64,000 nt of DNA from Maniola hyperantus (Eukaryota > Arthropoda > Insecta > Lepidoptera > Nymphalidae). The notes under the pieces are model-generated. The model was not told where the DNA came from. It did no database searches and worked only from the letters and a program-made list of their open reading frames with translations. The stretch is taken from NCBI RefSeq assembly GCF_902806685.2, contig NC_048539.1, positions 13,032,501-13,096,500 on the forward strand. Reading direction: 5' to 3'. Positions 43,247 to 54,150 of the stretch are shown piece by piece; position 1 is the first letter of the stretch, and each line of letters opens with the position of its first letter. The position numbers were made by a program, and so were the translations under genes.

Positions 43247-43476
43247 CATATTATAAATGCGAAAGTGTGTTTGTTTGTTGGTTTGTCGTTCAATCACGTT
43301 GCAACAGAGCAACGGATCGACGTGATTTTTTGCATATGTAGGGTAGGTTTAGTGAAAGACATGGCTCTCCATGTCTTTCACTAAACATGTCCCGGGAAAA
43401 AAAGTAGCCTTTGTCACTCTTGACAAAGGCTACTATTTTTCCCGGGAAATCAAGAAGTTGCGGGCATCAGCTAGTA
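43247..43476 (-). repeat. Family A repeat carrying two adjacent quasi-palindromes
   Basis: Minus-strand copy from CATATTATAAATGCGAAAGT to GCGGGCATCAGCTAGTA. In its centre, 43347-43386 and 43390-43447 are two hairpins, each with the loop CTCT, that replace the family's usual single AGAGTGACA region. See findings. Confidence 0.85.
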
Positions 43477-43816
43477 AAAATATTTATTTGAAACTTCTCT
43501 ATAAATTTTATATTGGTGTAGGTCATTATCTATGCAATCATCGAAGGCCTGGTGTTTGAGTTGTAAATGTTCTGTGGGAACACGGCACGTGCAGAACAAT
43601 CGATCTGTCGCCTTATCGCGACAGTTCCGAATGAAAATGTAAATGAAGACAATTGTATAGGTGCTTAGGACATGGGTTGGGTAGGTATATGGAATCTGCA
43701 AATTAATTTAAATCTGCAAATATAACAGTTTTAGAATTGAAATGGGTACGGTCAAGTAAAGAGTAGGTACAAAAGTTTAGATATTATAGTATTTAAAATT
43801 CTAAAAGCTTTGAAAA

Positions 43817-43932
43817 GCGCGACAGGTTGAGGCAATCCGGGTGGAGATGCCCCGCACAGCCCCCGGGCTAACCCTGTGCGGGTATGCGGGGCGTCCCCCT
43901 GCCTCAACCCCGATTGCCATCTCGCCCTGTTT
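43817..43932. mobile_element. GC-rich foldback element, copy 4
   Basis: GCGACAGGTTGAGGCAATCC, GATGCCCCGCACAGCCC, then GTGCGGGTATGCGGGGCG and GATTGCCATCTCGCCCTGT. Shorter left arm than copy 3. Confidence 0.75.
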
Positions 43933-44532
43933 AGTTGTGAACGTATTGTGGGAACTCCCCGTCCCTGTGCTTCTCTATCGATCTCTTAAACTAAATTATA
44001 AAAATAGATCTATTAGAGCATCCGTAAGTCAAAGCAAATAAAGCATACTAGTATCAGGGTATTAAAATTACATTAACCTCTTTTAAGCGAAACGACTTAG
44101 AAGGATTTGCTGGATTTTCCTAGCGCCTTTTCTATAACTAGGTATTATGTCAGACTCGCACACGAAGGGTTCCGTAGGAGAAATTACACTTTTCTTTTAA
44201 TGATGTAACCACAAATTCTCGGTTTTCGGATTTTCCCTTTACTTGTGCTATAAGACAAAGCTACCTTCAAATTTCATGATTCTAGGTCAACATTGTACAA
44301 ATGATTATTAAGGGCCCGGTGTCTACTAGACAAGTTGGCGCTATTGCCTCTCTATATTTCCAGGCTTAGCCGTAGCAGGGCTAAAATTTAAGGGCCAGCT
44401 CAGAGTCATCTGACACGTGGCCCAATTTCAAATCATAACTATAATAATTTATAGTGATTGAAGTTCATTTTTTCCTAAAATATATTCGAGCGCGTTATAA
44501 ACTCGTGCTGAATTACTAGCATGACAATAGAC

Positions 44533-44590
44533 TACATTATATCGCTACACCGTAGGCTGACCCCCTACGGCGTAGCGATGTAATAAAATG
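44533..44590. repeat. Hairpin of about 24-bp arms
   Basis: TATCGCTACACCGTAGG faces CCTACGGCGTAGCGATGTAA around a CTGACC loop, with one mismatch in the arm. Foldback remnant or small structured element. Confidence 0.6.
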
Positions 44591-44724
44591 TCTCTTCCGA
44601 TGCTTGTTATTGTTTAGTTTAGAAAGTAAATACTTGTAGGTACAGTTTCTTATAGCCTAAGTAGCACTAACAAAGTAACAAACGTAATTGCATATGACCA
44701 TCACAATTCACAACCCATCACTAC

Positions 44725-44920
44725 CCATATTATTATAAATGCGAAACCTGTTTATTTTTTGGTTTGCACTTTAATCAAACTGTAACAGAGCAATTAGATT
44801 TTTAGAGAATAAGTACAAGACTAAGTAATACATTTTTCTCCTGGAAAATAATAAGGAGTTCTAGAGGGATTTTTATACAGCCTAAATTAAAGCGGATGAA
44901 GTGTGGGCACCATCTAATGA
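44725..44920 (-). repeat. Family A repeat, diverged
   Basis: Minus-strand copy starting CATATTATTATAAATGCGAA and ending GGATGAAGTGTGGGCACC. More mutated than its relatives. Confidence 0.6.
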
Positions 44921-45172
44921 TTTAAAATATGCTAGGTTTGTGTAGCAGTAAGCAGATGCCTATTGTTCAGTTATTAAAAAAAATCTTTATAAAATTGTCG
45001 ACCAAAGCGTGACGAATTAGATGAATATTTCTGGAAAAGTGGCACAAAATAGGGATTTCTGTAAATTAAAGAGCGGCATTGAACAGTTTATTTGACGAAA
45101 TGAGATTAAATTGTAAAGCTCTTGTCTCGTTTGGGCGTCAGAGCACTCACCCAGAAAAATATACAGTAGGTA

Positions 45173-45442
45173 CGCTTAGTATAAGATTTTATGTCTCACC
45201 AAACGTTGCTAGAATTCGAGAGTCGAAACACAAAACCGTCAAAGGAAAATGGACCTAAAGCGCCTTGAATTGAAGTCGAAAATTCAATGCTACTGATTTT
45301 AATTTCGAGCGCTGGCTGTAGATATGTAGATAAACTTGATCTTTAAAATAAGGCAGTTAAGCTCCAGTTTACTATAATGCGGAAGGTTTTTGATACTCGA
45401 ATACTATCAACGTTGGTGAGACATAAAATCTCGTACTAAGCC
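45173..45442. mobile_element. MITE D, complete copy
   Basis: CTTAGTATAAGATTTTATGT on the left faces ACATAAAATCTCGTACTAAG on the right, with TCTCACCAAACGTTG / CAACGTTGGTGAGA inside. The centre contains AATTTCGAGCGCTGGCTGT, shared with the copy at 10780-11080. Confidence 0.8.
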
Positions 45443-45574
45443 TTCAGTTTAAACAGAAAATCATGCGAAAACCCCGACAAAGAAAAGTTTAGAACAACTG
45501 CACAACTGTTACATACAACTTTACAGACAAAACCAGTGGTGTATTTTTGTTTCTCTTAAGGTGATCGTATACCT

Positions 45575-45840
45575 ACCTATAAGAGCGACAAGAGCCACCA
45601 GAGCCGCAAAGCTTTTTGCATTGTTCTGAAATTGCCTTACCCGGAGCCCGGAGAGTACGTAGAACCGTAGTAGGTTCTGCGCCTGCTCTCTCATCGGTCG
45701 TGTCGGATCCGCCCTGCTGGACTAAGAGGGTAAAAGATGCACCTGTGTTTGGAGGCATTTGTGCACGATAATATTTCCTATGCAGTTGGCCAGTCCCTGT
45801 TGAGATTTGCCGCCATGGAGGAAGGGCAATTTAGAAGTAA
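45575..45840 (-). repeat. LINE-derived repeat fragment
   Basis: On the minus strand, CCTCCAAACACAGGTGCATC, GGCGGATCCGACACGACCGA and GTTCTACGTACTCTCCGG resemble a sequence block that recurs in lepidopteran genomes. I recall it as retrotransposon-associated but cannot prove that here. The 61-codon frame is not treated as a gene. Confidence 0.4.
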
Positions 45841-46080
45841 AACGCGCGATCTTTAGGCGCGACTCGAGAGACTCAGATCTTTATTTGGACTGAAGTAACG
45901 TGAACGTTTTCATTTTCATTTCATATTAAAAACTGCTGCCAAATATAACTGCTGTTTTGAGGTCGCCATCTTTTGTCAAATTGTTTTAAAGTAGGTACCA
46001 ATTAGTTAGTGACGCTGACACAATTTTACAAGCATGATCCTTTTGACACATATTGCTGAAATCATTAGCATTTTAGTAGG

Positions 46081-46162
46081 TATAAGTCCCGCAAATTGCT
46101 ATTGCGCTGGAACCATGTCTCATTAACATCGAAATGACGTCATTTATAGGTACTGCACGTTC
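46081..46162. mobile_element. MITE I, left-half copy
   Basis: TATAAGTCCCGCAAATTGCT to CATTAACATCGAAATGACGT matches the left half of the element at 62266-62431. The right end is missing. Confidence 0.7.
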
Positions 46163-46611
46163 CGGCTATTACGACTGTGGGCGATCCTTCATGATATTGT
46201 CATAAAACAAACTGCGTGTTGAAAACAAACAACAGTCTAAAAATAAACCCCGTACTGAAAATCCCTTTGGAATGAAAGAGTGCCAGCAAAATGTACCTTT
46301 TTGAAAATCCTAAACGAAAAGAGACCTTTTCGTTCGTTTATTTTTGTTAATAGTTTTTGACATGTTTGACAAAGCGGTGCTACTGTGAATAGATAGTATT
46401 CAGGCTTCTAAGCTGGATGGGAGATGAGTTAATAGAAAAAGAAAAAATCTAGATGTATGCAAGAAAAATTTAAGCAGGTCCATGCTGGTCTGAACGACGG
46501 ACGTTTTTTACGCTGTGCAAGATTATTTCACGGAGAAAAGTTGTTAAAGATAACAGACAGACTTTGGCTCTGTAACGTTGTAAAAGAACGTTACATGTTA
46601 TTTGACGTTAC

Positions 46612-46866
46612 TTGTTCTTCGTGCTCTTTGGTTCTCGCTGCCGCTGCCTACGCCAGGTGCAACTCGTGGCACCCTCTTCTGGCGCCACGAACCTCTCCGC
46701 ACCTGGCCAGCGGTCTGCCACCGTGCACCTCGTCGAGCGCGCATTCAACTTCCCGGAAGACCGGATCTCGCCGGACTCCCGCTACCTCTGGGACGTTACC
46801 GCACGGCGATACAGGGAAGTACCGCCTACTACAAGTTTAGTGATTGTAGTGACGCCAGCACGATAA
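46612..46866 (+). pseudogene. GC-rich coding-like island, unidentified, probably element-derived
   Basis: A 255-base frame of high GC in AT-rich DNA ends in TAA, with AATAAA 22 bases later (46888-46893) and a T/G-rich stretch after it, like a true 3' end. The convincing part starts near QVQLVAPSSG and ends TSLVIVVTPAR. A possible acceptor (CTGCCTACGCCAG|) lies just before it, so it may be a last exon or the 3' part of an element's gene. Degenerate direct copies of AGCTGGATGGGAGA-type sequence flank the block (46410 and 46985), hinting at insertion. Two other long frames overlap on the same strand because of GC content. I do not recognise the protein. Confidence 0.35.
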
Positions 46867-47274
46867 CTCACGACCCTACTTACTAGAAATAAAATCTCGT
46901 GTCGACTTGTGGGTTTTATTCCTCACCACTAAACCCCCAACGTCACACCTCTTATAATACCAAGTTAAAAATACAGGCTTGTTAGCTAGATGGGAGAAGA
47001 ACACCGAGTAGATGAAGAATTTAATATGTAGAAAGAGAAAAAAGATCTAAAGTATCATCAAGAAAAATTCTAAGATTTGGAAATAAGAACCTTCGGAGTA
47101 TAGCCGGTAGCCAGCGCTTCTTGGTGGAATCTGTTTAAATGTAATCGCTATTGTACCTACCTAACTATCAAAAAATAATCTACAAAAATACCAAAAAAAG
47201 AAAAAGTCGAAGTTCAAACTTTGACTATAATTACTTGTTGCTAAGCGTAAAATTACATGAATCCTAATCCTAAT

Positions 47275-47462
47275 ACCTAATATTATAAATGTGAAAGTGT
47301 GGATGTTTGGTTGTTTGGATGTTTGGATGAAATCTGGAATGGAGATGGATTATACCCTGGATTAACACATAAGCTACTTTTTATCCCGGAAAATCAAAGA
47401 GTTCCTGCGGGATTTTGAAAAATGTAAATGCATGCGGACGAAGTCGCGGACATCAGCTAGTA
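47275..47462 (-). repeat. Family A repeat
   Basis: Minus-strand copy from CTAATATTATAAATGTGAAA to CGGACGAAGTCGCGGACATC. Confidence 0.8.
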
Positions 47463-47896
47463 TATGTATATTGGTAAAAGGGCGCAAGATCACTTGAAAA
47501 TCACGTAGAAGGCACATGGCTATTTATTGGTCATCTTATCTCGGCTTAGTTATAAGCTAAGCTGATTCCGAGCTCCATGGTTCCACACGTTAGGTAAATA
47601 ACTTGGGAAATTGCCAGCTGTGTCCACTCCACTAACCCATGAATGTTAAACATATTTGTTTAATAACCATCATAATATATCAAGTTCTTCAGTGAAAACG
47701 AGAGTTTTCAAATGTATTTTATTTTTATTTTGTTTATGTGAAAGTAATCAACAGCGTAAATACATAATTATTATTTAAATTTAAATCTAGGTATAACAGA
47801 AGGCCACAAGAGATTACTTAAAATTATAATTAAAACTATTTTAACAGAATAGATTTAGAATAAATGTAGGTATATACAATAATAAAATTACAACAG

Positions 47897-47926
47897 TGTG
47901 TGTATGCTTGTGTGTGTGTGTGTGTA
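47897..47926. repeat. TG dinucleotide microsatellite
   Basis: GTGTGTGTATGCTTGTGTGT followed by further TG repeats. Likely length-variable. Confidence 0.8.
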
Positions 47927-48015
47927 TTATTTCTTTAATGATTATGAACCTCGATTAAACTTCTCAAGGATCGCTTTCAACACTTTTTTAAAGCGATAGT
48001 CAATTTTTATAGCTG

Positions 48016-48243
48016 GACTAGCGTATTTCCGCGACTTCGTCCGCGTGGACTACACAAACTTCAAACTCCTATTTTAACTCTTTAGGGGTGTATTTTCAAA
48101 CATCCTTTCTAAGCGGATATCCACCTCATAATAGCTATCTGCATGCCGAATTTCAGCCCGATCCGCCCAGTAGTTTGAGCTGTGCGTTGATAGATCAGTC
48201 AGTCAGTCAGGCAGTCAGCTTTTCCTTCTGTATATAATAAGTA
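48016..48243 (+). repeat. Family A2 repeat
   Basis: From GCGACTTCGTCCGCGTGGAC to TCAGTCAGTCAGGCAGTCAG. This is the uninterrupted relative of the copies in RpL7A introns 3 and 6. Confidence 0.8.
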
Positions 48244-48279
48244 TATATTGTTCACGTCATCTCCCGGGAAATAAGTATA

Positions 48280-48440
48280 GTACGTTACAGGTCGAGATGG
48301 CGATCGGGGAGGGAACGCCCCGCACACCCGCACAGCCCTCGCGCGAACCCGGTGTGGGCGAGCGCGGGTGACACGTGCGGGTGTTCGGGGCGTTCCCTCG
48401 CCTCATACCCCGACTGCCATCTGAACCTGTCGCGGACCTA
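48280..48440. mobile_element. GC-rich foldback element, copy 5
   Basis: TACGTTACAGGTCGAGATGG, GGGAACGCCCCGCACACCC, a loop with CGCGAACCCGGTGTGGGCG, then GCGGGTGTTCGGGGCGTTCC and CCATCTGAACCTGTCGCGGA. Confidence 0.8.
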
Positions 48441-48786
48441 CTTAATTCTGTTGAGACTTAGAGATAGCGGTAGAAAATAGCGGTTGAAACTTAGAAAAGG
48501 GACAAAGATAACCCTCGAGCTCATGAGAGCGGGTAGAGCAAACTACAAAAGAGTCGAGGGGCCCCAAGTGCATCCGGAAGATGCGGCTTCCAATTAAAAG
48601 ATAAGATAAGATAGGCTTTGAGGAGATTCATTGTATCGTGTATCGGAAAAATAAACTTGCCAATTATTCAACTTTGATAGGAAAAGAAATAAGTCTGCAA
48701 TCTGCAGAGTATAAAAGTAAAATGTTCTGAATATTTTGTCTTGATTAAGATTAAGTTAGATTAATTGTCATTTATTTTACTTATTT

Positions 48787-48900
48787 TTAGGGTTCCGTAC
48801 CTCAAAAAGAAAAAAGGAACCTTTGTAGGATCACTTCGTTGTCTGTCTGTGTCTGTCAAGAAAACCTATAGGGTACTTCCCGTTGACCTATAGAGCATAA
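48787..48900 (-). repeat. Family B 3' end
   Basis: Minus-strand TTAGGGTTCCGTACCTCAAA, then GATCACTTCGTTGTCTGTC and CTATAGGGTACTTCCCGTTG. Confidence 0.7.
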
Positions 48901-49141
48901 AGCAAAAATGTTCTATGATCAAGTTGTGTGGTAGGCAAAAAAGTTTTACGAGACTGAGTACGCCTATAGTGCGTGCCCCGCCCGCCCAAACTGTTAACAG
49001 CCTATTTTCGTTAAGGTTTGCCATATAAATTTTATTAGCACGTAAAATTGACGGTCCCCGACTGAAATGGTACCTACTGCCGACTTTGCTTTTTTAACCG
49101 AGCGATGAGATGTTGAGTCTACTTAGAGAAATTTGCACTTT

Positions 49142-49215
49142 GTACAGTCAGCAACAAAGCTAGGTTTGCACCCGTCCATTACTACGTGCAAACCTAGATT
49201 TGTTTCTCACCGTAC
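49142..49215. other. 74-nt pre-miRNA-like hairpin, function unknown
   Basis: Arms 49153-49171 (AACAAAGCTAGGTTTGCAC) and 49186-49204 pair at 18 of 19 positions around a 14-base loop. Pairing continues outward over 11 positions with three mismatches, ending in GTAC/GTAC. The size and the two near-matched arms suit a microRNA precursor, but the same shape fits a short foldback MITE and no family seed was recognised. Confidence 0.4.
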
Positions 49216-49379
49216 GTCCTACTGTCTGTCAGAGTGATGTACTAATAGGTACAATTACTTGAAATAATTTCACAGAATATAATAATATGTAAAAACTTAT
49301 CAACCATTAAATCGATCTTTACGACATTAGGCACAGACATACTGGACATAGTACATCATACAGACATACAAGCATGCTT

Positions 49380-49478
49380 ACTGGAGATGACATTCCTATG
49401 TCGTCACGCCTTAATTGTCCCCGGAAAATAAAATAGTTGAAATCTAAATGCGGATGAAGTCGCGGGCATTGGCTAGTC
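49380..49478 (-). repeat. Family A fragment
   Basis: Short minus-strand piece ending GCGGATGAAGTCGCGGGCAT. Confidence 0.55.
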
Positions 49479-49689
49479 GACTAACATTTAAAAGGTTAAC
49501 TAACTGACTGACATGTTAACGTACAGTTATTAAGCCGCTGGCTGCAGACTCCAGAAATTTGAGATTTTACATGTAAGTTACCTCTTTAAAAAAACTTTTA
49601 TTTGGATCCATAGCGCAAACACAGTGCACAGTACAGCGCAGCACACATAAAAATACAGATAAAACCCAAATACTTTTTCACACACGCAC

Positions 49690-49754
49690 AAGCCTGATGC
49701 TTAATTGGAGAGTAAAGGGGAATATTAGTCATTTAACATGGCTAATATTCTTTT
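49690..49754 (+). repeat. SINE-1 3' fragment
   Basis: GCACAAGCCTGATGCTTAAT to CATGGCTAATATTCTTTTAA is the 3' end of SINE-1 without the tRNA-like head. Confidence 0.7.
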
Positions 49755-49967
49755 AAAAAAAAAATCCATCCAATCAGAAAAGAAACTGGGCGAGTTAGCT
49801 GGTTATATTAATAACAGTTAAAACTACAAAAACCGCAATTAAAATGATGAAAGAGGCTTTAATTATAGGCCATGTCGCCGCTACACTTCCGAGCCCCGAC
49901 AGGAAGGCAACAGGCGTGAAAATCATTCAAACTACCACCAGGCATTTAAATGTGCTTGTATTTTTTT

Positions 49968-50070
49968 TTTCTTTTACCAGTCCACCACGCTGGCCATGTG
50001 TGGATTGGCAGACTTCACACACCTTTGAGAACATTATGGAGAACTCTGCATAATGTTCTCAAAGGTGACT
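49968..50070 (-). repeat. SINE-2 fragment with terminal foldback
   Basis: GGCCATGTGTGGATTGGCAG matches the SINE-2 body. ACACACCTTTGAGAACATTA and CATAATGTTCTCAAAGGTGA then form a hairpin around GAGAACTCTG, a local inverted duplication of the SINE-2 sequence. Confidence 0.65.
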
Positions 50071-50414
50071 TATCTAACTACCTAAGTTGACTACCTAATC
50101 ATATTTGTTAACAAAAATCGATAAGACCTCTACAGGAGACAATTACTTTACTTGATTGTAACATAACATCAAAGTAAATTACAACACTTAAAACAAAATT
50201 TGTTAGTACCTACTACGAAATTCATGGTAATAGTTATATGTTTGACTGGCACCCAAATAAACTTGTATGTAAAGCTAAACTCACATTAATTGACTACCTT
50301 GTACGCACCGCATGTTAGATGCGGAAGAATCGCTTGGATAGCGTTGAAGAAATAAATTCAACTAACCAAAAACATAAGCTAAAGCCGTACGAATTATGGA
50401 GGGTTAGTAGTTTT

Positions 50415-50600
50415 TTATTTTTTATTCAGTTACAAGCCCTTGACTGCAATCTCACCTGGTGGTAAATGATGATGCAGTCAAAGATGGAAGCCTAATCTTT
50501 GGTTTCTACACGGTATCGTACCGGAACGCTAAATCGCTTGGCGGCACGGCTTTGCCGGTAGGGTAGTAACTAGTCACGGCCGACGCCTCCCACCAGACAT
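50415..50600 (-). repeat. SINE-3 fragment
   Basis: CAGTTACAAGCCCTTGACTG, GGTTTCTACACGGTATCGTA and GGCGGCACGGCTTTGCCGG, then the CCTCCCACCAGA end. The tRNA-like tail is lost. Confidence 0.7.
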
Positions 50601-50914
50601 TGTTTTTCGGTTGATTGCAACATGTTGCAGATAATGATTATTCGAAATCCTATGTGTCTATAGCATTTCTTTGGCTTCTTCTTCGTCTTCTTGCGTGCGA
50701 CCAGTGCGGCGTAATTGGACGGACGGACGAATGTGCGATCAGGTTTAAAGCTAATCGTTAAAACGTGAAGCCATTAAACTTACATGGAAAATGTATTTGA
50801 GTTACGGAATAAAGTGTCGTTACCATGAACGTGACGATTTAGCTCAAACGTAAGATACTTGTAACTTCACTGATAAGGGAGTTAGGTACTAGTTAATGCT
50901 AAAACATACTAATA

Positions 50915-51082
50915 CTAGCTAATGCCCGCGACTACGTTCGCGTGGATGTAGTCTATGTGTTAATCCAGGGTGTAATCTATCTCTATTTCAAATTTCATCC
51001 AAATCCGTTCAGCCGTTTTTGCGTGATTGAGTAACAAACATCCAAACATCCACACTTTCACATTTATAATATAAGTAGGATT
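50915..51082 (+). repeat. Family A repeat, shortened
   Basis: From TACTAGCTAATGCCCGCGAC to CACATTTATAATATAAGTAG. Confidence 0.75.
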
Positions 51083-51091
51083 AGTAGGATA

Positions 51092-51424
51092 AGCTGTGAT
51101 AGCCTAGTGGTAAAGACGTCCGCCTTCTAATCGGAGGTCGGGGGTTCGATCCCGGGCACGCATCTCTAACTTATCGGAGTTATGTGCGTTTTACGTAATT
51201 AAATATCTTGATTTAACGGTGAAGGAAAACATGGCGAGGAAGCCTGCATGCCTGAGAGTTCTCCATAATGTACTCAAAGGTGTGTGAAGTCTACCAATCC
51301 GCACATGGCCTGCGTGATAAACTATGGCAAAACCCTTCTCTCTCTGAGAGCAGACCCGTGCTACAGTGCTACTGTGCTACAGTGCGTACAGTGAGCCGGC
51401 GATGGGTTGATCATGATGATGATA
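51092..51424 (+). mobile_element. SINE-2, plus-strand, complete
   Basis: The tRNA-like head has an A-box region (TAGCCTAGTGGTAAAGACG) and a B box (GGGTTCGATCCC), followed by GGTGAAGGAAAACATGGCGA, CAATCCGCACATGGCC and an end of GGGTTGATCATGATGATGA. ACAGTGCTAC is repeated near 51365. Use as the reference copy. Not a working tRNA gene. Confidence 0.85.
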
Positions 51425-51429
51425 ACTTA

Positions 51430-52775
51430 AATATAACTTTCATAAAGATAAGAGCGTCTTTAGTATCAAGTGTATGAGTTTTGACTTTTATCTTACATCA
51501 AAAAGTTCTATAAATCAGAAACGGTCACTTAGGGATTAAGATATTCTAAGTATCGAGATAAGTTTAAGTATTCCGATGTTTTATCACTGTTTCCGAAATC
51601 CGAATAAAGTTGGGAAAGGCCAAAGACTTTTAAAGTTGTTCTTGGTGATATTTAGTCGATTTATAGGATTTGTTGAATAAGACGCCAACGCTCAGGGATA
51701 TTATATTTCAAAACGTAAAACAAAAGGATTACTTTTAACTTTTGTAAGGTTTAAGTTGGTATATAATAGTAGCTAACAAATTATGTTACTAAGTGAGTTT
51801 AAAATTGTTCACGCGGTATTGGTTCGCGTGGTAGTCTATAGAGTCTACCACGCTGGCAAAGTGCAGATTAGTATAATAGAAATAAATAAAACTTTGGTCT
51901 GTCTGTTATTTTGAAATAATCGCCTTTTGTTTATGAACTTCTTAACTTTTTTGTCTTACTGTCCGTCTATTTGGCCGAGCTAATCTTCCAAACCGTTAAA
52001 GCGATTACGACGGAATTGTCAGTCACAATGCTATATGCACTGATAGATTACTATTTATTACTAAAAACCTTAAATCCACGCAAACGAAGTCGCGGGCCAA
52101 AGCTAGTATGAAATAAATAGAACGTGATATCTGACGAGGGTTCGAATCGCTTATTGCTGAACGGGTGATACGTGACTTTCACAATAAAGACCTTTACCAA
52201 TCATCTCTATGGGTAATCTTATATTTCGTTACCTAAGTTTAGTTTCGTGAACATTGGTTCCTTTGTAGAGTTCGTTTTATATTACAAATCAACTAAAATT
52301 TTATTTTACTGTAGCTTCGCTCGACGAAAATATTAATCGTATCTCGTGGGAATTTCGAAAAATTCGGCCCGAAGGCCCGATTGGTGACTCAGATAAGGTT
52401 TTTACTTCAATCACAATCACAAACGCAACTATAATTTGTAATAGAATTTCGAATGTTTTTAAATGAAAATATTTTCGATGTTTCTTGAAAACATGTTTGT
52501 GATTAATTAACGCCCAGAGAATTTTTTGTCCTTATCATTTGTATGGGATTACGTACCAGAGAGAGCGCTATACTAACTTCTTTCCGCGGATAGACTCAAT
52601 GAACTACAAAACTGTGAAAATCTTCAAAGAGTTGACGATACAATAATTCAGTGGAGAAATAAAAGTATCTTCTATTATCGGAGACGTGACAAATTCGCCT
52701 CGAACGTGAGATATGAAATAAACGATCCCTTCTGACAAATGGGACAAGTCGTTTCTTTCTGCTTCTATTGCTTAC
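51430..52775. other. Non-coding stretch
   Basis: A SINE-2 scrap lies at about 51845-51875 and a worn Family A copy (minus) at about 51890-52107. No gene seen. Confidence 0.45.
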
Positions 52776-52779
52776 GAGC

Positions 52780-52930
52780 TGATGCCCGCGACTTCGTCCG
52801 CGTGGATTTTGATTTTTTTTAAAATCCCGTGGACACCTTTAATTTTCCGGGATAAAAACTACCCCCCGCGTTTTCGGTGTGTTTTGATAGATCAATCAGT
52901 CCATCATGTTAGTCAGGACAAATCTTTTTT
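52780..52930 (+). repeat. Family A repeat, 5' part
   Basis: GAGCTGATGCCCGCGACTTC, then AAATCCCGTGGACACCTTTA. It switches to A2-like GTTTTGATAGATCAATCAGT near the end. Confidence 0.7.
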
Positions 52931-53920
52931 TATATGTATGTACTCATATATAATGTTATTTTAGTAAAAAGATCTCGGCGCACCGACCAACAAGACAAAA
53001 CGACACTCATTAAAATCGCAAGAACCTAGTTAATAATAAAATTTAGCCGCAAACGACAGGGATAATTTATGAAAAAGGCCACAATAAATTATATGAAGGA
53101 CGGATTGGGCGGGCGGGGCGCCGCGCAATTTTCATGTTATATTAATAAAATATCTCTGTGCGTTTTTGGATTTCGTAATGGCTTAATTGGCACGAATATT
53201 TTTTTTTTACATCTAATGCTTGTAAAGTTTTCCTAAGTGAGCCTAAGCCTCCTATATGCTCTCTTTATTGCTAACTTTTTGCTTAGTCGCAAATGAGGCA
53301 GAAAAAACAGCCTGTTTGACTATCTATAAACAGCTACAAGTTTTTTTAGAAGAGTTGAGTTTTTAGTACACATATGCCTAGTACCAACGAGTAGTCTTAG
53401 GTAATTTCCACAGAAAGCCATCTCTCTTTATGTATCGTATTGCTCCTCCTCCTCCATTTCCATCCTCCTCCTTTTCGTCAACCATGGTAAGAGCTTTCTT
53501 GGAATAATAATGCAGTGGTTTCCGAAATAGTCCCGTACAGAGACAAAAATCTAGTCTTACTTAATCATCGTCGAATGACAAGATACAACCATCATCACAG
53601 CTTCGTACCGCTTAAATTTCCCAACGGCTAGTAGGTAGATAGCAACCGGAATAGTTTAAACAGTATTTGAAAGACTTAGATGTATAATTGATGAATTGCA
53701 GACACAGTTTTGCACGCACTGTACAGTATTCTTTGTTTATCAGATGAGACGAGAACCGCGTGGAATTCGTATAAAGGTAGATAACACAGAGTTCCAAATA
53801 ACATAATAGAAATTGAATCTGAAGCCTCTAATATCAGAACGTGTTGCCAATTTTTAGCAACTCATTCGGTTTTAAATTTAACCCTTATTTGTCGGCCCAC
53901 TACTATTGAACTAGAAGGAA
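52931..53920. other. Non-coding stretch
   Basis: CTCCTCCTCCTCC-type run near 53443. No gene recognised. Confidence 0.4.
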
Positions 53921-53924
53921 TCTA

Positions 53925-54150
53925 CCCCCACTACTGAAAACGGGTCTGTTCTCAGAATGAGAAGTGTTTGGGTCGTAGTTCACCACGCTGACCAAGTGCG
54001 GATTAGCAGAAAACACTCTCAGGCAAGCAGGTTTTCTCACGACGTATGATGCTTAAAAACGAACATAGCTCCGAAAAGTGCTGTCCGGTATCGAACCCTA
54101 AACCCCTCCGAATAGGAAGCCGAAATCTTAACCACTAGGCAACAACTATG
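53925..54150 (-). mobile_element. SINE-2, minus-strand, diverged
   Basis: GTCTGTTCTCAGAATGAGAA, CACCACGCTGACCAAGTGCG, ATCGAACCCTAAACCCCTCC and AACCACTAGGCAAC mark the full element from tail to head. Confidence 0.7.

Noticed and set aside
46457..46886. Two further long frames overlapping the 46612-46866 frame
   Set aside because: GC-rich DNA suppresses stops in all frames. Only the 46612 frame ends just before a poly(A) signal.
51092..51165. tRNA gene
   Set aside because: It is the head of SINE-2, with the same body downstream in many copies.
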